A DNA stretch of 64,000 nucleotides from Teichococcus oryzae (GCF_008386565.1 NZ_VUKA01000010.1:1-64000); one strand, 5' to 3'; counted from the stretch's first letter, positions 32,412 through 41,345 are shown. Made by a program: numbers and translations. The notes: a model not told the origin generated them from the letters alone.

Positions 32412-33791
32412 TCAGTCCACGATGGTCTGAACGGCATCCTCGCCGCTGGCATAGTTGAAGACAATCTCGCTGACGGCAATGGAAAGGAGGCGCTGATCCG
32501 CGCCGCCATTCTCCTCATCGGCGGGACGGCCCGCGATGAAGCTGTCGATACGCAAGGTCTGGAAGCCTTCGCGCGGCAGTTCATCCGGCGGCAAGGTCGC
32601 CGTGACGCAGGCGACATTCGGGGCGCTGCCCGGAACGATGACGGCCTCCACTTCCCGGGAATCCAGGAAAAGCCGCAGCATCGGCTTGTCGGCCTTGAAA
32701 AGATGCCGCAACTGGATCGTGAATCCGTGGAGGGGACGGTTGGGCGCCGGATTCAACACCATGCCGCTCTGGCCCATCCAGCGGAAATCGCCATGGGCAT
32801 CCGTTTCCGCGTCATACCAGCCAAAATTCAGGCGGTTGGAGCGGACGCTCAGGCGCAGCCCACGCGGTGCGTTGCCGCCGCCCGCCTCCGGCACCGCCGC
32901 ATCGGCCTCCTGCGTCGCAGAGGCGATCAATGCCCGGAAATCCGCGATCTTTCTGCTCATCTCCGGATCAGGCTCAAGGACGGGTTCGCCGGCGCCCAGG
33001 ATGGCGTCGCTCGCGACCTGATCGAACAACAGACACGAGGCGTAGTCGATGAAGGCATCGACGCGCTGCTGCTGGGCCGCCACCTGCTGGCGGAAATCCG
33101 CGCCAAGGTTGGCGATCTGCAGGCTGGCCATTTGCTGGACCTGCGCCAGCTTACCTTCCAGCTCCAGCATCTGCCGCGTCAATGCGCCGCTTTCGGCACG
33201 AACATACTGGAAGCTGGCGACCGGAGCCTCCTGGCCCACGACGTACAGGTCGGCATGGAAGCCGCTGCTGCCGAAATCCGTCAGGTACAGTTGCACCGCG
33301 AAGCTGAACGAGCATCCGCCCTCATCCAGCAGCCTCGGGCGGTCCACGGCGACCTGCCGTGTGAACAGGCCGTTGATGCGCACAAACATCACCGGGCTGC
33401 GCAGGCCATTGATCCGGTTGATGGCGAAGCCGCGCAACATGCCCTGATTGAAGTCGAACTGCTCGACCTTCACCTCGCCAGGGCCGACAAGCTGCTCGGC
33501 AGCGTCGGGCGTTTTCAGCACCAGGCCATCCCCCTCGCGCACGCTGCCCCTGGTGCTGCCAAGGCGGATCGTCGCGGGCAGGTCGACCATGGGAAGGTAG
33601 CTGACGGGAATGGAAACCAGTTCGCCGGCACGGAAACCGCCCTGCAGCGTGAGCTGACCAATCTGGATACCAAGGATGTAGGCAGAGACCACGTCATCCA
33701 CCTGGCAATCCCTGACGCAACGTAGGGTCAGCTGCTGGAAGAGGCTGCCCTCGAGTTGGAAGGGAGGTTCAGTCTCGCTGCTGTTGGTCAT
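32412..33791 (-). CDS. Unrecognised protein of the glycosylation cluster
   Basis: This protein of about 459 residues has no signal peptide and no family I can name. Residues ~105-190 ('GMLRGFAINRINGLRSPVMF' onward) resemble the beta-sandwich module that often decorates bacterial glycosyltransferases ('GWA-n-r ... v-v-D-G' pattern). Residues ~195-250 are helical and coiled-coil-like ('LTRQMLELEGKLAQVQQ'). The C-terminal ~150 residues form another beta-rich domain with 'NRLNFGWYDAETDAHGDFRWMG' and 'LRIDSFIAGRPAD'. It lies 45 bases downstream of the glycosyltransferase trio on the same strand. A role in recognising or modifying a glycan is inference from context. The start at 33791 is chosen over 33812 without a strong ribosome site. 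Confidence 0.6.
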   Translation of the reverse strand: MTNSSETEPPFQLEGSLFQQLTLRCVRDCQVDDVVSAYILGIQIGQLTLQGGFRAGELVSIPVSYLPMVDLPATIRLGSTRGSVREGDGLVLKTPDAAEQLVGPGEVKVEQFDFNQGMLRGFAINRINGLRSPVMFVRINGLFTRQVAVDRPRLLDEGGCSFSFAVQLYLTDFGSSGFHADLYVVGQEAPVASFQYVRAESGALTRQMLELEGKLAQVQQMASLQIANLGADFRQQVAAQQQRVDAFIDYASCLLFDQVASDAILGAGEPVLEPDPEMSRKIADFRALIASATQEADAAVPEAGGGNAPRGLRLSVRSNRLNFGWYDAETDAHGDFRWMGQSGMVLNPAPNRPLHGFTIQLRHLFKADKPMLRLFLDSREVEAVIVPGSAPNVACVTATLPPDELPREGFQTLRIDSFIAGRPADEENGGADQRLLSIAVSEIVFNYASGEDAVQTIVD

Positions 33792-33836
33792 GGATCCAAT
33801 CACTACAAGCATGGGAAGAAAAGGTGCGGGAGGCGG

Positions 33837-34982
33837 TCAGGCCACCTTCGCTGCGGCATTGGGGAAGGCCCTGGGCAGGCCCGCGCTCTGCACAAGCCGG
33901 TCATACTCATCGCCGACCTTGGCCAGGTAATCGAGGTAGAGCCCGAGCGAGGCTTCCAGCAGTTCCTGGCGCAGCGCGAGGGAGCGCCGGTAGTCGCGCA
34001 TGAAGCTTGTCATCTCCGCCACGCCTTCCAGGCCATGGGCGGGGTGCCGCGTCGGCAGGCCCACAAAGGCGTCGCGTGTGCCGATGGTGGCGCGGCCATA
34101 GGCCAGTGCCTCCACGGTCTTGATCTTCAGCCCCGTGCCTCCCAGCATCGGGTTCAGCACGCAGCGTACCTGCCGATAGAATTGATCAACCGTCGGCAGG
34201 ACGCCAAGCCGCACCGGATTGGATCGGAGCACGGGATTGCGGCGCAGGATCGTGCCTGCGATGGCCCATTCCAGGTCCGCTTCCTCAAGCTGCGCATCCA
34301 TCGCCGCGATGGAGCGGACATTCCAGGGATTGGTGCTGCCAAGATAGCCGAACATCAGCGGCGGGTCCGCCGGAAGTTCCTCCGTCAGGAAGCGTGGCTC
34401 CATGGCATGGCCGACGGTCAGCACCTCGCCCGGGAAGCGCCTGCGGATCGCCGCCGCTTCCTCGTCCTGGATGCCGATGACGATGTCGGCCCGGCCGAAG
34501 CCGCGGTCCTCCTCCGCCTGCGACGTGAAGAACCAGCGCGGCTCCAGCCCGGTCTGGCGCGAGATCAGGTGCCGGTCGCCGAACAGGTCATGCGTGTCGA
34601 GGATGCGCAGCGCGCCGTCGATGCCGGTCAGCACGCGCGACATCCAGACATAGTTCACGATGACGGCGTCGTGTCGCCCTTCGCGCCAGACCTTCTGCAC
34701 GGCGTCCACCAACTCGGCCGGGCACCAATCATCCACCCCCCAGCATTCGGCGAAGCTCGGCCGGGCCAGCGCCAGGGATGGCATGAAATGGAAGCGGTTC
34801 CAGAAGCCCGTCATCGCCACCCGCTGATCGCCCGACAGGCCTTCCATGCCGTAATAGAAGAAATCAACCAGCGCCCCGCGCTGCTTGAGCTGGTGGCCGA
34901 AAGCCTGGATCCGGGCGGAATTGCCCTGGTCGGCGGGATGGGACGGGATCGGCGAGACGATAAGGATGCGGGGCGCCGCCAT
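33837..34982 (-). CDS. Glycosyltransferase, GT4-like (GT-B fold)
   Basis: This 381-residue protein has an N-terminal 'ILIVSPIPSHPADQGNSARIQAFGHQLKQRGALVDFFYY' typical of GT4 acceptor domains. 'ALRILDTHDLFGDRHLI' sits near residue 145, and the C-terminal donor-binding motif is 'PMLGGTGLKIKTVEALAYGRATIGT' with the conserved Glu. It uses a nucleotide sugar and probably acts on a surface glycan at the inner face of the membrane. The ATG at 34982 overlaps the upstream gene's stop (ATGA); a 51-residue longer frame is rejected for that reason. It is part of a coupled three-gene unit. Confidence 0.82.
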   Translation of the reverse strand: MAAPRILIVSPIPSHPADQGNSARIQAFGHQLKQRGALVDFFYYGMEGLSGDQRVAMTGFWNRFHFMPSLALARPSFAECWGVDDWCPAELVDAVQKVWREGRHDAVIVNYVWMSRVLTGIDGALRILDTHDLFGDRHLISRQTGLEPRWFFTSQAEEDRGFGRADIVIGIQDEEAAAIRRRFPGEVLTVGHAMEPRFLTEELPADPPLMFGYLGSTNPWNVRSIAAMDAQLEEADLEWAIAGTILRRNPVLRSNPVRLGVLPTVDQFYRQVRCVLNPMLGGTGLKIKTVEALAYGRATIGTRDAFVGLPTRHPAHGLEGVAEMTSFMRDYRRSLALRQELLEASLGLYLDYLAKVGDEYDRLVQSAGLPRAFPNAAAKVA

Positions 34983-36019
34983 CAGGAGAAAACCTCGATC
35001 TTGTGGACGCAGAAGCCAAGGCGCCGCTCGCCCTGGTCTTCCTTCACCGTCTGCGGGACGGAAAGGCCGAGAACCAGGTCGGTGCCGAGGGCCGGTGGCA
35101 GGTCCACGATGACGCCGGCGCTGGTCGAGGACCACCGCTCCAGCCGCAGCGGCGCCCGGGCGCCGTTCAGGGAGGCCGCCATGTTGTCGAGGAGCGCCGC
35201 CTTCGGCACGCCGATGATGGCGACCTTCAGCCAGCGGCTGAGCGGCGGCAGGCTGCCGAGCGCCATGCGCAGGTGCCGTTCCGGTCCGCTCCAGAGCCAG
35301 GTATAGGTCCCGTCCGCCTCGCTCCTGTAGCCGCCGTCATGCATCAGGTCCGCCGCGGGGATCGCCGCCAGCAATGGCTGCTGCGGCCGCTTTTCCGCGG
35401 GCGCGGCCTCGATCCGGATCGAGGGAACCTTTCCTTCTTCCATCGCCACGCCAAGGCCGAGCTCGCGCCCGGCGCTGCCCAGGGCCGACATGGCGCCGGC
35501 GAGAGCCGCGAGGGGCAGCAGGAGCCGGTAGAGCTCCGTCTCCTGGCCAGCCGTGATGTGCAATTCGGCGGCCGCGTATCCCGCCGCCTGCAGCGCAGCC
35601 TCCGTTTCGTTCATTTCCTCCCGGGCGAGCAGCAGGAACCATGGCATGGCCCTGTCGGACAGAAGATGCCGCAGCAGGGCCGGCTCCGGCTGTGCCTCTG
35701 TGTAGACGATGCGCGTCATGTCCGGCCGGTGCCAGGCATTGTCGGTCGGCACCTCATGAACCGTGGAAAGGCCGAACAGCGGCATATGCCCGCCGGCGGC
35801 GCGGAAACGTTGCAGAAATCCGGCTTCGGCGCGGGGCAGCGTCCCTGTATCGGCGATGCCGATGAGATTGCCGGGCAGCGCCGCGGCCAGGGCGGAACAG
35901 GGAAAGGAAAGGTCCAGCAGCGCGAAGGCGCCGAAAGCCTGCTTCAGCCAGGATGCCGCGACACGGTTGGCCTGCAGCGCGAAGCTGCCCTGACGGGGCC
36001 GTTCGAGCACAGCGCTCAT
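34982..36019 (-). CDS. Unrecognised protein between two glycosyltransferases
   Basis: This 345-residue protein belongs to no family I recognise. It has no signal peptide; 'AFGAFALLDLSFPCSALAAALPGNL' is hydrophobic but flanked by polar residues and is not a clear membrane helix. A repeated alpha/beta texture and 'RWLKVAIIGVPKAALLDNMAASLNG' near residue 265 suggest a soluble fold. Both ends overlap neighbouring genes by ATGA, so it is made together with the two glycosyltransferases and likely acts in the same glycan pathway, perhaps as an atypical transferase or partner subunit. Confidence 0.6.
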   Translation of the reverse strand: MSAVLERPRQGSFALQANRVAASWLKQAFGAFALLDLSFPCSALAAALPGNLIGIADTGTLPRAEAGFLQRFRAAGGHMPLFGLSTVHEVPTDNAWHRPDMTRIVYTEAQPEPALLRHLLSDRAMPWFLLLAREEMNETEAALQAAGYAAAELHITAGQETELYRLLLPLAALAGAMSALGSAGRELGLGVAMEEGKVPSIRIEAAPAEKRPQQPLLAAIPAADLMHDGGYRSEADGTYTWLWSGPERHLRMALGSLPPLSRWLKVAIIGVPKAALLDNMAASLNGARAPLRLERWSSTSAGVIVDLPPALGTDLVLGLSVPQTVKEDQGERRLGFCVHKIEVFS

Positions 36020-37407
36020 GCGGCCTCTCCCGCGATGTCGAGATGGAGCAGGATGCCGCAGGCGCCAGCGGCTTCGGGCGGAAGAAGGGCCTCGCCCCTT
36101 CCGTCCGGCGCCGAGCCGGAAAGGATCCGCGTGTCAACGAGCCGAACATGCTCCGGAAGGAGATTGCCTAGAAGCGGTGCTTGCTCGCGGCTGGCGCGGG
36201 CGAGGTCGTGCATGTCCTTGAACTTCAGCAACACCTGGCACCGGCCCTGCTGCTTTCGCAGCAGCCTCGCGACTTCACCCCGGTCGGTCACTCCGCTGCC
36301 GTTCAGCGTCAGGCAGGGCGGCCGGGCTGCGCGGCGAGGCTGGGGTTGCAGGCCAGGGCGTTCCAGCGGGATCTCTGCGGCGGCTTCGATGGCGTCGCGG
36401 TATTGCCGTCCCACGGTTTCCAGGGAAAGGGTGGTCTCGGCGAAGCGGCGGGCGTTCTCGCCGATCGCGCGCAACAGCGCCGGATCGCGGTAAAGCGCCA
36501 CCAGCGCCGCCACCAGCGACGGCACGGGCGACATCAATGGCAGGTGCACCACCGCCTCGCGCGGCAATTCGCGGTAGGAGGCGGTGTCGGTGACAAGGCA
36601 GCAACGGCCGGCGGAGAAAGCGCGGGCCAGCGATCCCGAGCTTTCGCCCACCGAGGGGAAGCGGAGATTGACCAGAACGTCGCAGGCGGAGACATGCGCG
36701 TTGAGCGTCGCCTCATCGACATAGCCGGTGATCTCGGCTCTTTGCCGGAGCAGGGGAAATCGCTCAAGCTCCGCGGAAAGATTGTATTCTTCCGCCCGCT
36801 CCTCCCCGGCATGAATCCACCGCAGCTCGATGCCTTGCGCCAGGACCTGTTTCAGTCCCTGCATCAGCCAGTCGAAGCGCTTGGCATTGGTTGCGAAGCC
36901 CGAAGTGGTGACAATGAAGCTGTCTTGCGGAAGGCCAAGCCATTCCCTCGCCTGCTGCTGGCCCGCCATCTCGACCGGGGGGGGGGCAAAGTGGGGAATG
37001 ACGGAAACGTGGCGGGTTGCGGCCTCGCCATAGATGGCAGCCAATTTGGCCTTGGCGAAAAGCGAATGCACTACAACGCCCGATGAGCGGGCCAGCAACT
37101 CGCGTTGCATGTCGAACAGCGCGTAGTTGGCCTTCGTCTTTATCCCCAGGCGCTTCCAATGCTGCCCGAAGCGGGGTGCCAGCAGCGGGGCGGAGTGCGC
37201 CATTTCCGCCAGCATGGCGTCCATTCCCGGCTGCTCCAGTTCATAAAGATAGAACAGGCCGATATCGTGGATCGTGGTCAGGCCCGGGAACTGCCGCAAT
37301 GCGCGCAGGACGAAGACGTGGCCGCCATTGTTGCCTATCTGGTGCAGGGCATGTGTCGTCCGCGATGTGGCGAAAGGCTTGGCGCTGATCGTGGACAATG
37401 ACGCCAT
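36016..37407 (-). CDS. Glycosyltransferase, GT4-like, apparently 5'-truncated
   Basis: The open frame codes 463 residues. 'HALHQIGNNGGHVFVLRALRQFPGLTTIHDIGLFYLYELE' is a typical GT4 acceptor-domain segment. 'VTTSGFATNAKRFDWLMQGL' and 'FPSVGESSGSLARAFSAGRCCLVTD' belong to the donor domain; an extra C-terminal ~130 residues follow. The first ~50-80 residues expected of the family are absent. Just upstream another frame reads 'LNEVKKYYDISAFRDDMAAS' then 'APDGVIVH', as if the gene once continued there and was broken by an indel near 37390. A C10 tract lies inside the coding strand at 36986-36977. It may be a pseudogene or a phase-variable gene. Confidence 0.6.
   Translation of the reverse strand: MASLSTISAKPFATSRTTHALHQIGNNGGHVFVLRALRQFPGLTTIHDIGLFYLYELEQPGMDAMLAEMAHSAPLLAPRFGQHWKRLGIKTKANYALFDMQRELLARSSGVVVHSLFAKAKLAAIYGEAATRHVSVIPHFAPPPVEMAGQQQAREWLGLPQDSFIVTTSGFATNAKRFDWLMQGLKQVLAQGIELRWIHAGEERAEEYNLSAELERFPLLRQRAEITGYVDEATLNAHVSACDVLVNLRFPSVGESSGSLARAFSAGRCCLVTDTASYRELPREAVVHLPLMSPVPSLVAALVALYRDPALLRAIGENARRFAETTLSLETVGRQYRDAIEAAAEIPLERPGLQPQPRRAARPPCLTLNGSGVTDRGEVARLLRKQQGRCQVLLKFKDMHDLARASREQAPLLGNLLPEHVRLVDTRILSGSAPDGRGEALLPPEAAGACGILLHLDIAGEAA
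36977..36986. repeat. G10/C10 homopolymer inside a glycosyltransferase gene
   Basis: Ten G in a row on the plus strand (C10 on the coding strand, encoding part of 'FAPPPVEM') interrupt the otherwise mixed sequence. Tracts of this length slip during replication and switch genes in some bacteria. Confidence 0.8.
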
Positions 37408-37698
37408 CCGGTGCAGATGCCGCCATATCGTCGCGAAAAGCAGAAATATCGTAATACTTCTTGACCTCGTTCAGCAGAATGTAGAGTAGTCAGCGATGCC
37501 GTTTCTTAGGGCGGCAGAGAACTAAAGAAACCCGAAATGCAGAAGTGGCGCATTCATCGAGGAATGTCTCTAAATTTTGCGGCCTCTATTCAAGGCACAG
37601 CCTTTGGGGCGTTCCTCTGAAATGAGCGGCGGTACCCTGCTCTCACGAATATTTTAAGTTTCTACCCTTTACGCTAGTGGAGATTGGGTGTCAGTGCG

Positions 37699-37724
37699 GA
37701 TCAACGCGCTCTTGCGCGTTGATC
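37699..37724. repeat. Perfect 11-bp hairpin
   Basis: GATCAACGCGC, loop TCTT, then GCGCGTTGATC. The stem is perfect. No T-run follows on either strand, so a rho-independent terminator is doubtful; it could be part of a mobile-element end. Confidence 0.6.
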
Positions 37725-38035
37725 TTCGCCAATTTCACCAGCGGCGGAGTTGTGGCCAGGGCTGCTATGGCCGGGATGTTGGAGGGACTGGCTGACTGAA
37801 AGGGCCGGCTTGTTGCCGTCGTCCGGCAAAACTCCTCAAGGCCGACAATCGCCGCAGCCAGAGGCTGGAGGAGAGGCGAGCAGCCCAAGCTGCGGTGGTG
37901 TTTCGCCCCGACACAATGGTCGGGTATTGAAGGCCTTATATAGGCAGGCGGACCGCTGAGGCGCGTATGATGGCCCTGGAGATTTCTCCCTTCGCACTGG
38001 CTCACGTCCAGCGCTATAGTCTGTTGTTTCTAGGA

Positions 38036-38077
38036 ATCTTCACCCGATCAGGCGAAGCCACCTGATCGGGTGAAGAT
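38036..38077. repeat. Perfect 17-bp inverted repeat with 8-bp spacer
   Basis: ATCTTCACCCGATCAGG (38036-38052), spacer CGAAGCCA, and its exact complement (38061-38077). The arms are longer than usual terminators and are not followed by a T-run. The structure fits abutted or nested ends of an insertion element, or a recombination or protein-binding site. Confidence 0.7.
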
Positions 38078-38129
38078 GTTTGAGATGGCTAAATATCGCC
38101 ATGCCAGGGTGCAATGATCAGGCCGATCC

Positions 38130-38360
38130 TTATGAATCGAGATCCTGTATCCATTGCTCGATGAGCAGGTCGTCATGGGCCGCCGCGAGGTCATTGCGGA
38201 GCGTGCCGAGAACCCGGGAAGCCACCCATGCCTCGCGTTGATGGCCTTCCTCGACCAGGCTTCGGATCACGGCTGTCTGGCGGGCGATAAAGCCTTCACC
38301 GATTCGGACGCGTTGCTTGGCCTGTTCAAGGGACGATCCAGGAACCCTGCTGAATGCCAT
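38130..38360 (-). CDS. Small hypothetical protein
   Basis: This small helical, charged protein has about 76 residues. The core 'AKQRVRIGEGFIARQTAVIRSLVEEGHQREAWVASRVLGTL' resembles a family of short Rhizobiales/Rhodospirillales proteins with the pattern 'A-x-x-H-V-x-x-G-E-x-x-I-A-R-Q' followed by a second helix. No function is known to me. ATG 38360 is chosen; a TTG at 38375 adds five residues. It stands alone in the scarred region. Confidence 0.6.
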   Translation of the reverse strand: MAFSRVPGSSLEQAKQRVRIGEGFIARQTAVIRSLVEEGHQREAWVASRVLGTLRNDLAAAHDDLLIEQWIQDLDS

Positions 38361-38609
38361 CGCTTGTGACCCCAAACTCCTGACCCATGAGCACGTAGCC
38401 AGCCTACCAGTTCAAATCAGAACTTCTTGATGATTCTTTCGAATACGAAACTATATTGGCGGCTACCTGTCATGGAAAAGCTTCCTGAAAGCATGAGCTT
38501 AAGCTTGTGCTGCTGACCACATGGTCCCTCAGCGCGGATGTGGTCCATTTTTGCCGCCATCAACCTTCCGCTTGTTGATGGCGGGGGCGGATCGCGGCTT
38601 CGATGCGGT

Positions 38610-39650
38610 TCAGCGCATCAAGCCCTGGCGCTCCATCCAGGCCTGGATGCGGCTGGCGACCTCATCGCTGTTGCGGTCCATCATCAGCATATGGCTGTTG
38701 CCGCGCACGCCCTCCGCCGGAAGATCCATGATGTCGGCCGTTCCGCCTGCTTCCCGGATGGAGCCCACCCAGCGCTCCACATTGCCCCGGATCCTTTGCC
38801 AGAAAGGCGATTCGGCGAAGTAGTCGCCCCACACAACCAGATGCGGCACGTTCCGCAGGGGCGATGCGTCCGTCGCCGCGGCAGGTGTTCCCGAAGGTTC
38901 GATCGCGATGATCGCGCGCACCTTGTCGGGCGCAGCCAGGGCGGCGTTGAAAGCGAAGTTGCCGCCCTGGCTGTGCACGATGATGACGCAGGGGCAGACC
39001 TTCCGGACGTATTCGTTGTAAGCCGCCTGGATCTGGCGGTCGGTGGTCGGCCAGCGCGGCACCGATTGCCGCGTGAAATCATTCCAGGCGGCAACCGGAA
39101 AAAGCGTTTCCGGAAATGCCCGGCGGCGGGCCGGATCGGCGTTCCAGCCTTCCTGCGGACCCACACGAAACAGGCCCCAGCCCTCTCCCATGGTGCGGAA
39201 CACCGGCTCCCCGGCGAAGATCTCGGGGAAGCGGGCCCAGCCGGCCCGGCCGCGCTCAACCGCGTCGCTGACATAAACGTCGTGGCCCTGGCGCAGGAAG
39301 TACATCTGCCAGCCAGGCCTGCCATCGGGCGTTGTTTCCCAGGTCACACCGGTCAGGCCGCCGCCATGCCACAGCAGCAGGGGATAGCGGGCGCGCGGCT
39401 CCGCCAGCTTCACATATTGCGCGTACATCCCCTCCACCATGAACTCCCCATTGGGATCCATCCGGATGGGAGGCGCACCCGGGGAGGGGACCATTTCGCG
39501 CATCGGCATGCCATCCAGGGCCCGGACCTGCCCGCCAACATGCATGCTGCCGATCTCGCGCACCTGTAAGGGCGGGGCGGAGGCAGGTGCCTGGGCCTGC
39601 GCCGCGGTGATGCCAAGGGCGAAGGCGAGGATGGTCAGATGGTGCTTCAA
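38610..39650 (-). CDS. Exported alpha/beta hydrolase
   Basis: This protein of about 346 residues has a clear Sec signal peptide (residues 1-20, 'KHHLTILAFALGITAAQA'). The hydrolase fold shows the oxyanion-region 'PLLLWHGGGLTGVTWETTPDG', the nucleophile elbow 'VIIVHSQGGNFAFNAALAAPD' (Ser in H-S-Q-G-G), and a late 'GVRGNSHMLMMDRNSDEVA' with the catalytic His. TTG 39650 follows GGAGGG at good spacing and starts right at the signal peptide; an ATG further out (39788) would bury the signal. It is probably a periplasmic esterase or similar. No operon partner is present. Confidence 0.82.
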   Translation of the reverse strand: MKHHLTILAFALGITAAQAQAPASAPPLQVREIGSMHVGGQVRALDGMPMREMVPSPGAPPIRMDPNGEFMVEGMYAQYVKLAEPRARYPLLLWHGGGLTGVTWETTPDGRPGWQMYFLRQGHDVYVSDAVERGRAGWARFPEIFAGEPVFRTMGEGWGLFRVGPQEGWNADPARRRAFPETLFPVAAWNDFTRQSVPRWPTTDRQIQAAYNEYVRKVCPCVIIVHSQGGNFAFNAALAAPDKVRAIIAIEPSGTPAAATDASPLRNVPHLVVWGDYFAESPFWQRIRGNVERWVGSIREAGGTADIMDLPAEGVRGNSHMLMMDRNSDEVASRIQAWMERQGLMR

Positions 39651-39851
39651 CGTTGTCCCTCCGGATTGCTTGCGAGGAGGGTAGCAGCGCCGCCGGAAGG
39701 GCGGGAGATCCTGCCGATGTTCCCGGCGAGGGAGGAGGCCGCGCGCCGGCGCCACGGCAGGGGGGTCGAAGATCCTTTGGCCGCGCATGCAAAACTTCCT
39801 GGCCTTGGGCGCCCTTGTCAGGGCAGCGGCGGGCCCGCAGCTTGGGGGTGG

Positions 39852-40250
39852 TCAGACTCCATGGCCGCCCGATGCCTTGATACGCTGCGCGGTGACCCAG
39901 CGATTGTCCGGCTCGAGCAGGCTGGCGATCATCGGACCGATATCATCGGCGACGCTCACGCGGCCACGCGCCGTCATCTCGGCAAAGAACCTGCTGACCT
40001 CGGGTATGTCGCGCACCGCACCGCCGAAGACGTTGGTTTCGATCGCGCCAGGGGCCACCGTGTTCACCGTGATGCCATGCCCCCAGTTCTCTGGCCATGT
40101 AGGCCGAAAGCACTTCCACAGCGCCCTTCACCGCCGAACAGGATGCCCAGCCCGGAGCCGACGCCCGTGTCAGTCCGGAGGCCAGGTTGACGATGCGGCC
40201 ACCATCATCAGCCGCCATGGCGAGGTGCATGCCGATGGCCACGGCATCGC
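39852..40250 (-). pseudogene. Remnant of an SDR-family oxidoreductase
   Basis: Minus-strand frames read 'DGGRIVNLASGLTRASAPGWASCSAVKGAVEVLSAYMARELG'. After a one-base shift in a G-run near 40080 they continue 'HGITVNTVAPGAIETNVF' and end 'NRWVTAQRIKASGGHGV'. This is the C-terminal two thirds of a short-chain dehydrogenase; the catalytic Tyr position is replaced in 'WASCSAVKGA'. The nucleotide-binding N-terminus is gone, cut at about 40250 where AraC-type sequence on the other strand begins. It is non-functional. Confidence 0.75.
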
Positions 40251-40254
40251 CCGC

Positions 40255-41085
40255 TGCGGCGTTCCCGGGCTGACCACCATCTACGCGACAGCACCCAGCG
40301 AGCTGCTGCATGATATCTCATGCCCTCTGGCCTGCCTGATGGTGCAGGGCGGCAAGCGCGTCGCCACGGGCCGGCGGGATCTCGCTTTTGGCGCCGGTGA
40401 CTCGCTGCTGATCACCGCCGATGTGCCCACCATAAGCCAGGTCACCTGGGCCGGCACGGCCGAGCTTTACCTCTTACTGATGGTTGAGCTCGGTCCCGGT
40501 ATCATCGCCGAATCCGGCATGCAGATAGAGAAGCCAACCATGGCGGAAAGCGCTGCGGTGCAGGTGGACCCAACCGGGATCGAAGTCACCGAGGCGGCGA
40601 CCAGCCTGATGCAATTGCTCAGCCGGCCGGCGGCGCTGTAGGCTTCCTTGACGCGCGAGCTGCATTTCTGGTTCCTCGCGGGACGCCATGGAGCGGCGAT
40701 CCGCCAGCTAGGCTGGCCGGGAGGGCATGTCCAGCAGGTATCCCGCGCCGTGGCGATGCTGCGCGCCCGTTTCGCCGAACCCCTGCGGGTCGAAAGCCTG
40801 GCGGCAACCGCAGGGATGAGCCTGTCCTGCTTCCACCAGCATTTCCGAAGCGTCACCTCATTCTCGCCGCTGCATTTCCAGAAACAGCTGTGCCTCATCG
40901 AGGCCCGCAGGCTCATGATGGCGGAGGGCCACTCGCCCAGCGGCGCGGCCTTCGCGGTGGGCTATGAGAGCGCTCCGCAATTTGCCCGGGAATATAGCCG
41001 GATGTTCGGCCTGCCTCCGGCACGCGATGCCAGGGCGGCCCGGCGCTGCGTGGAGGCGCCGGCAGGATCCACGCAACGCGGGTAA
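40255..41085 (+). pseudogene. Broken AraC-family regulator
   Basis: The plus strand encodes an AraC_N-type cupin region ('VPGLTTIYATAPSELLHDIS' through 'CLMVQGGKRVATGRR') running to 'LMQLLSRPAAL'. An in-frame TAG follows at 40639-40641. The same frame continues with 'LTRELHFWFLAGRHGAAIRQLGWPGGH' and the AraC helix-turn-helix pair ('VESLAATAGMSLSCFHQHFRSVTSFSPLHFQKQL', 'PSGAAFAVGYESAPQFAREYSRMFG'). The first ~25 residues are missing at the junction with the SDR relic. An SDR gene and an AraC gene facing each other is a common pair, so a single deletion probably destroyed both. Confidence 0.75.
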
Positions 41086-41345
41086 GATGGCGGGTGCGCC
41101 ATGCGCCCCTTCATGATCAAGGGATACTCCCGGCAGACCCGAAGCGCCTCCCGGCACGTCTCCTTTATCGCCTATCCTTCTGAGCCGCTTGCAAGCCAGG
41201 GCATTGCTCACGGAGCCGGTGGACCGCAGCGGCACGCGCCAGAAGAAATCACCATCAACCAGCCAGAACATTCAGGAACGCCGGAGCAGCCTGGACCTCC
41301 ACTCCAAGCTGCCGCTCCGGAGCCGATCCACCGGCAGGAAGGGGA

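Larger units (their letters stand above)
37408..38129. other. Scarred non-coding region upstream of the glycosyltransferase
   Basis: About 720 bases hold no intact gene. The first ~90 bases carry the out-of-frame remnant of the glycosyltransferase N-terminus (minus strand, about 37400-37480). AT content rises between 37490 and 37690. Two strong inverted repeats are present (37699-37724 and 38036-38077). A 104-codon minus-strand frame at 37691-38005 has no recognisable features. The mix suggests past insertion and excision of a mobile element. Confidence 0.5.

Noticed and set aside
37691-38005. 104-codon minus-strand frame, considered as a transposase remnant
   Set aside because: No transposase motif (no DDE or HUH residues in context) could be recognised; kept only as part of the scarred region.
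38036-38077. Inverted repeat read as a rho-independent terminator
   Set aside because: No T-run follows on either strand and the arms are unusually long, so I list it as a repeat instead.
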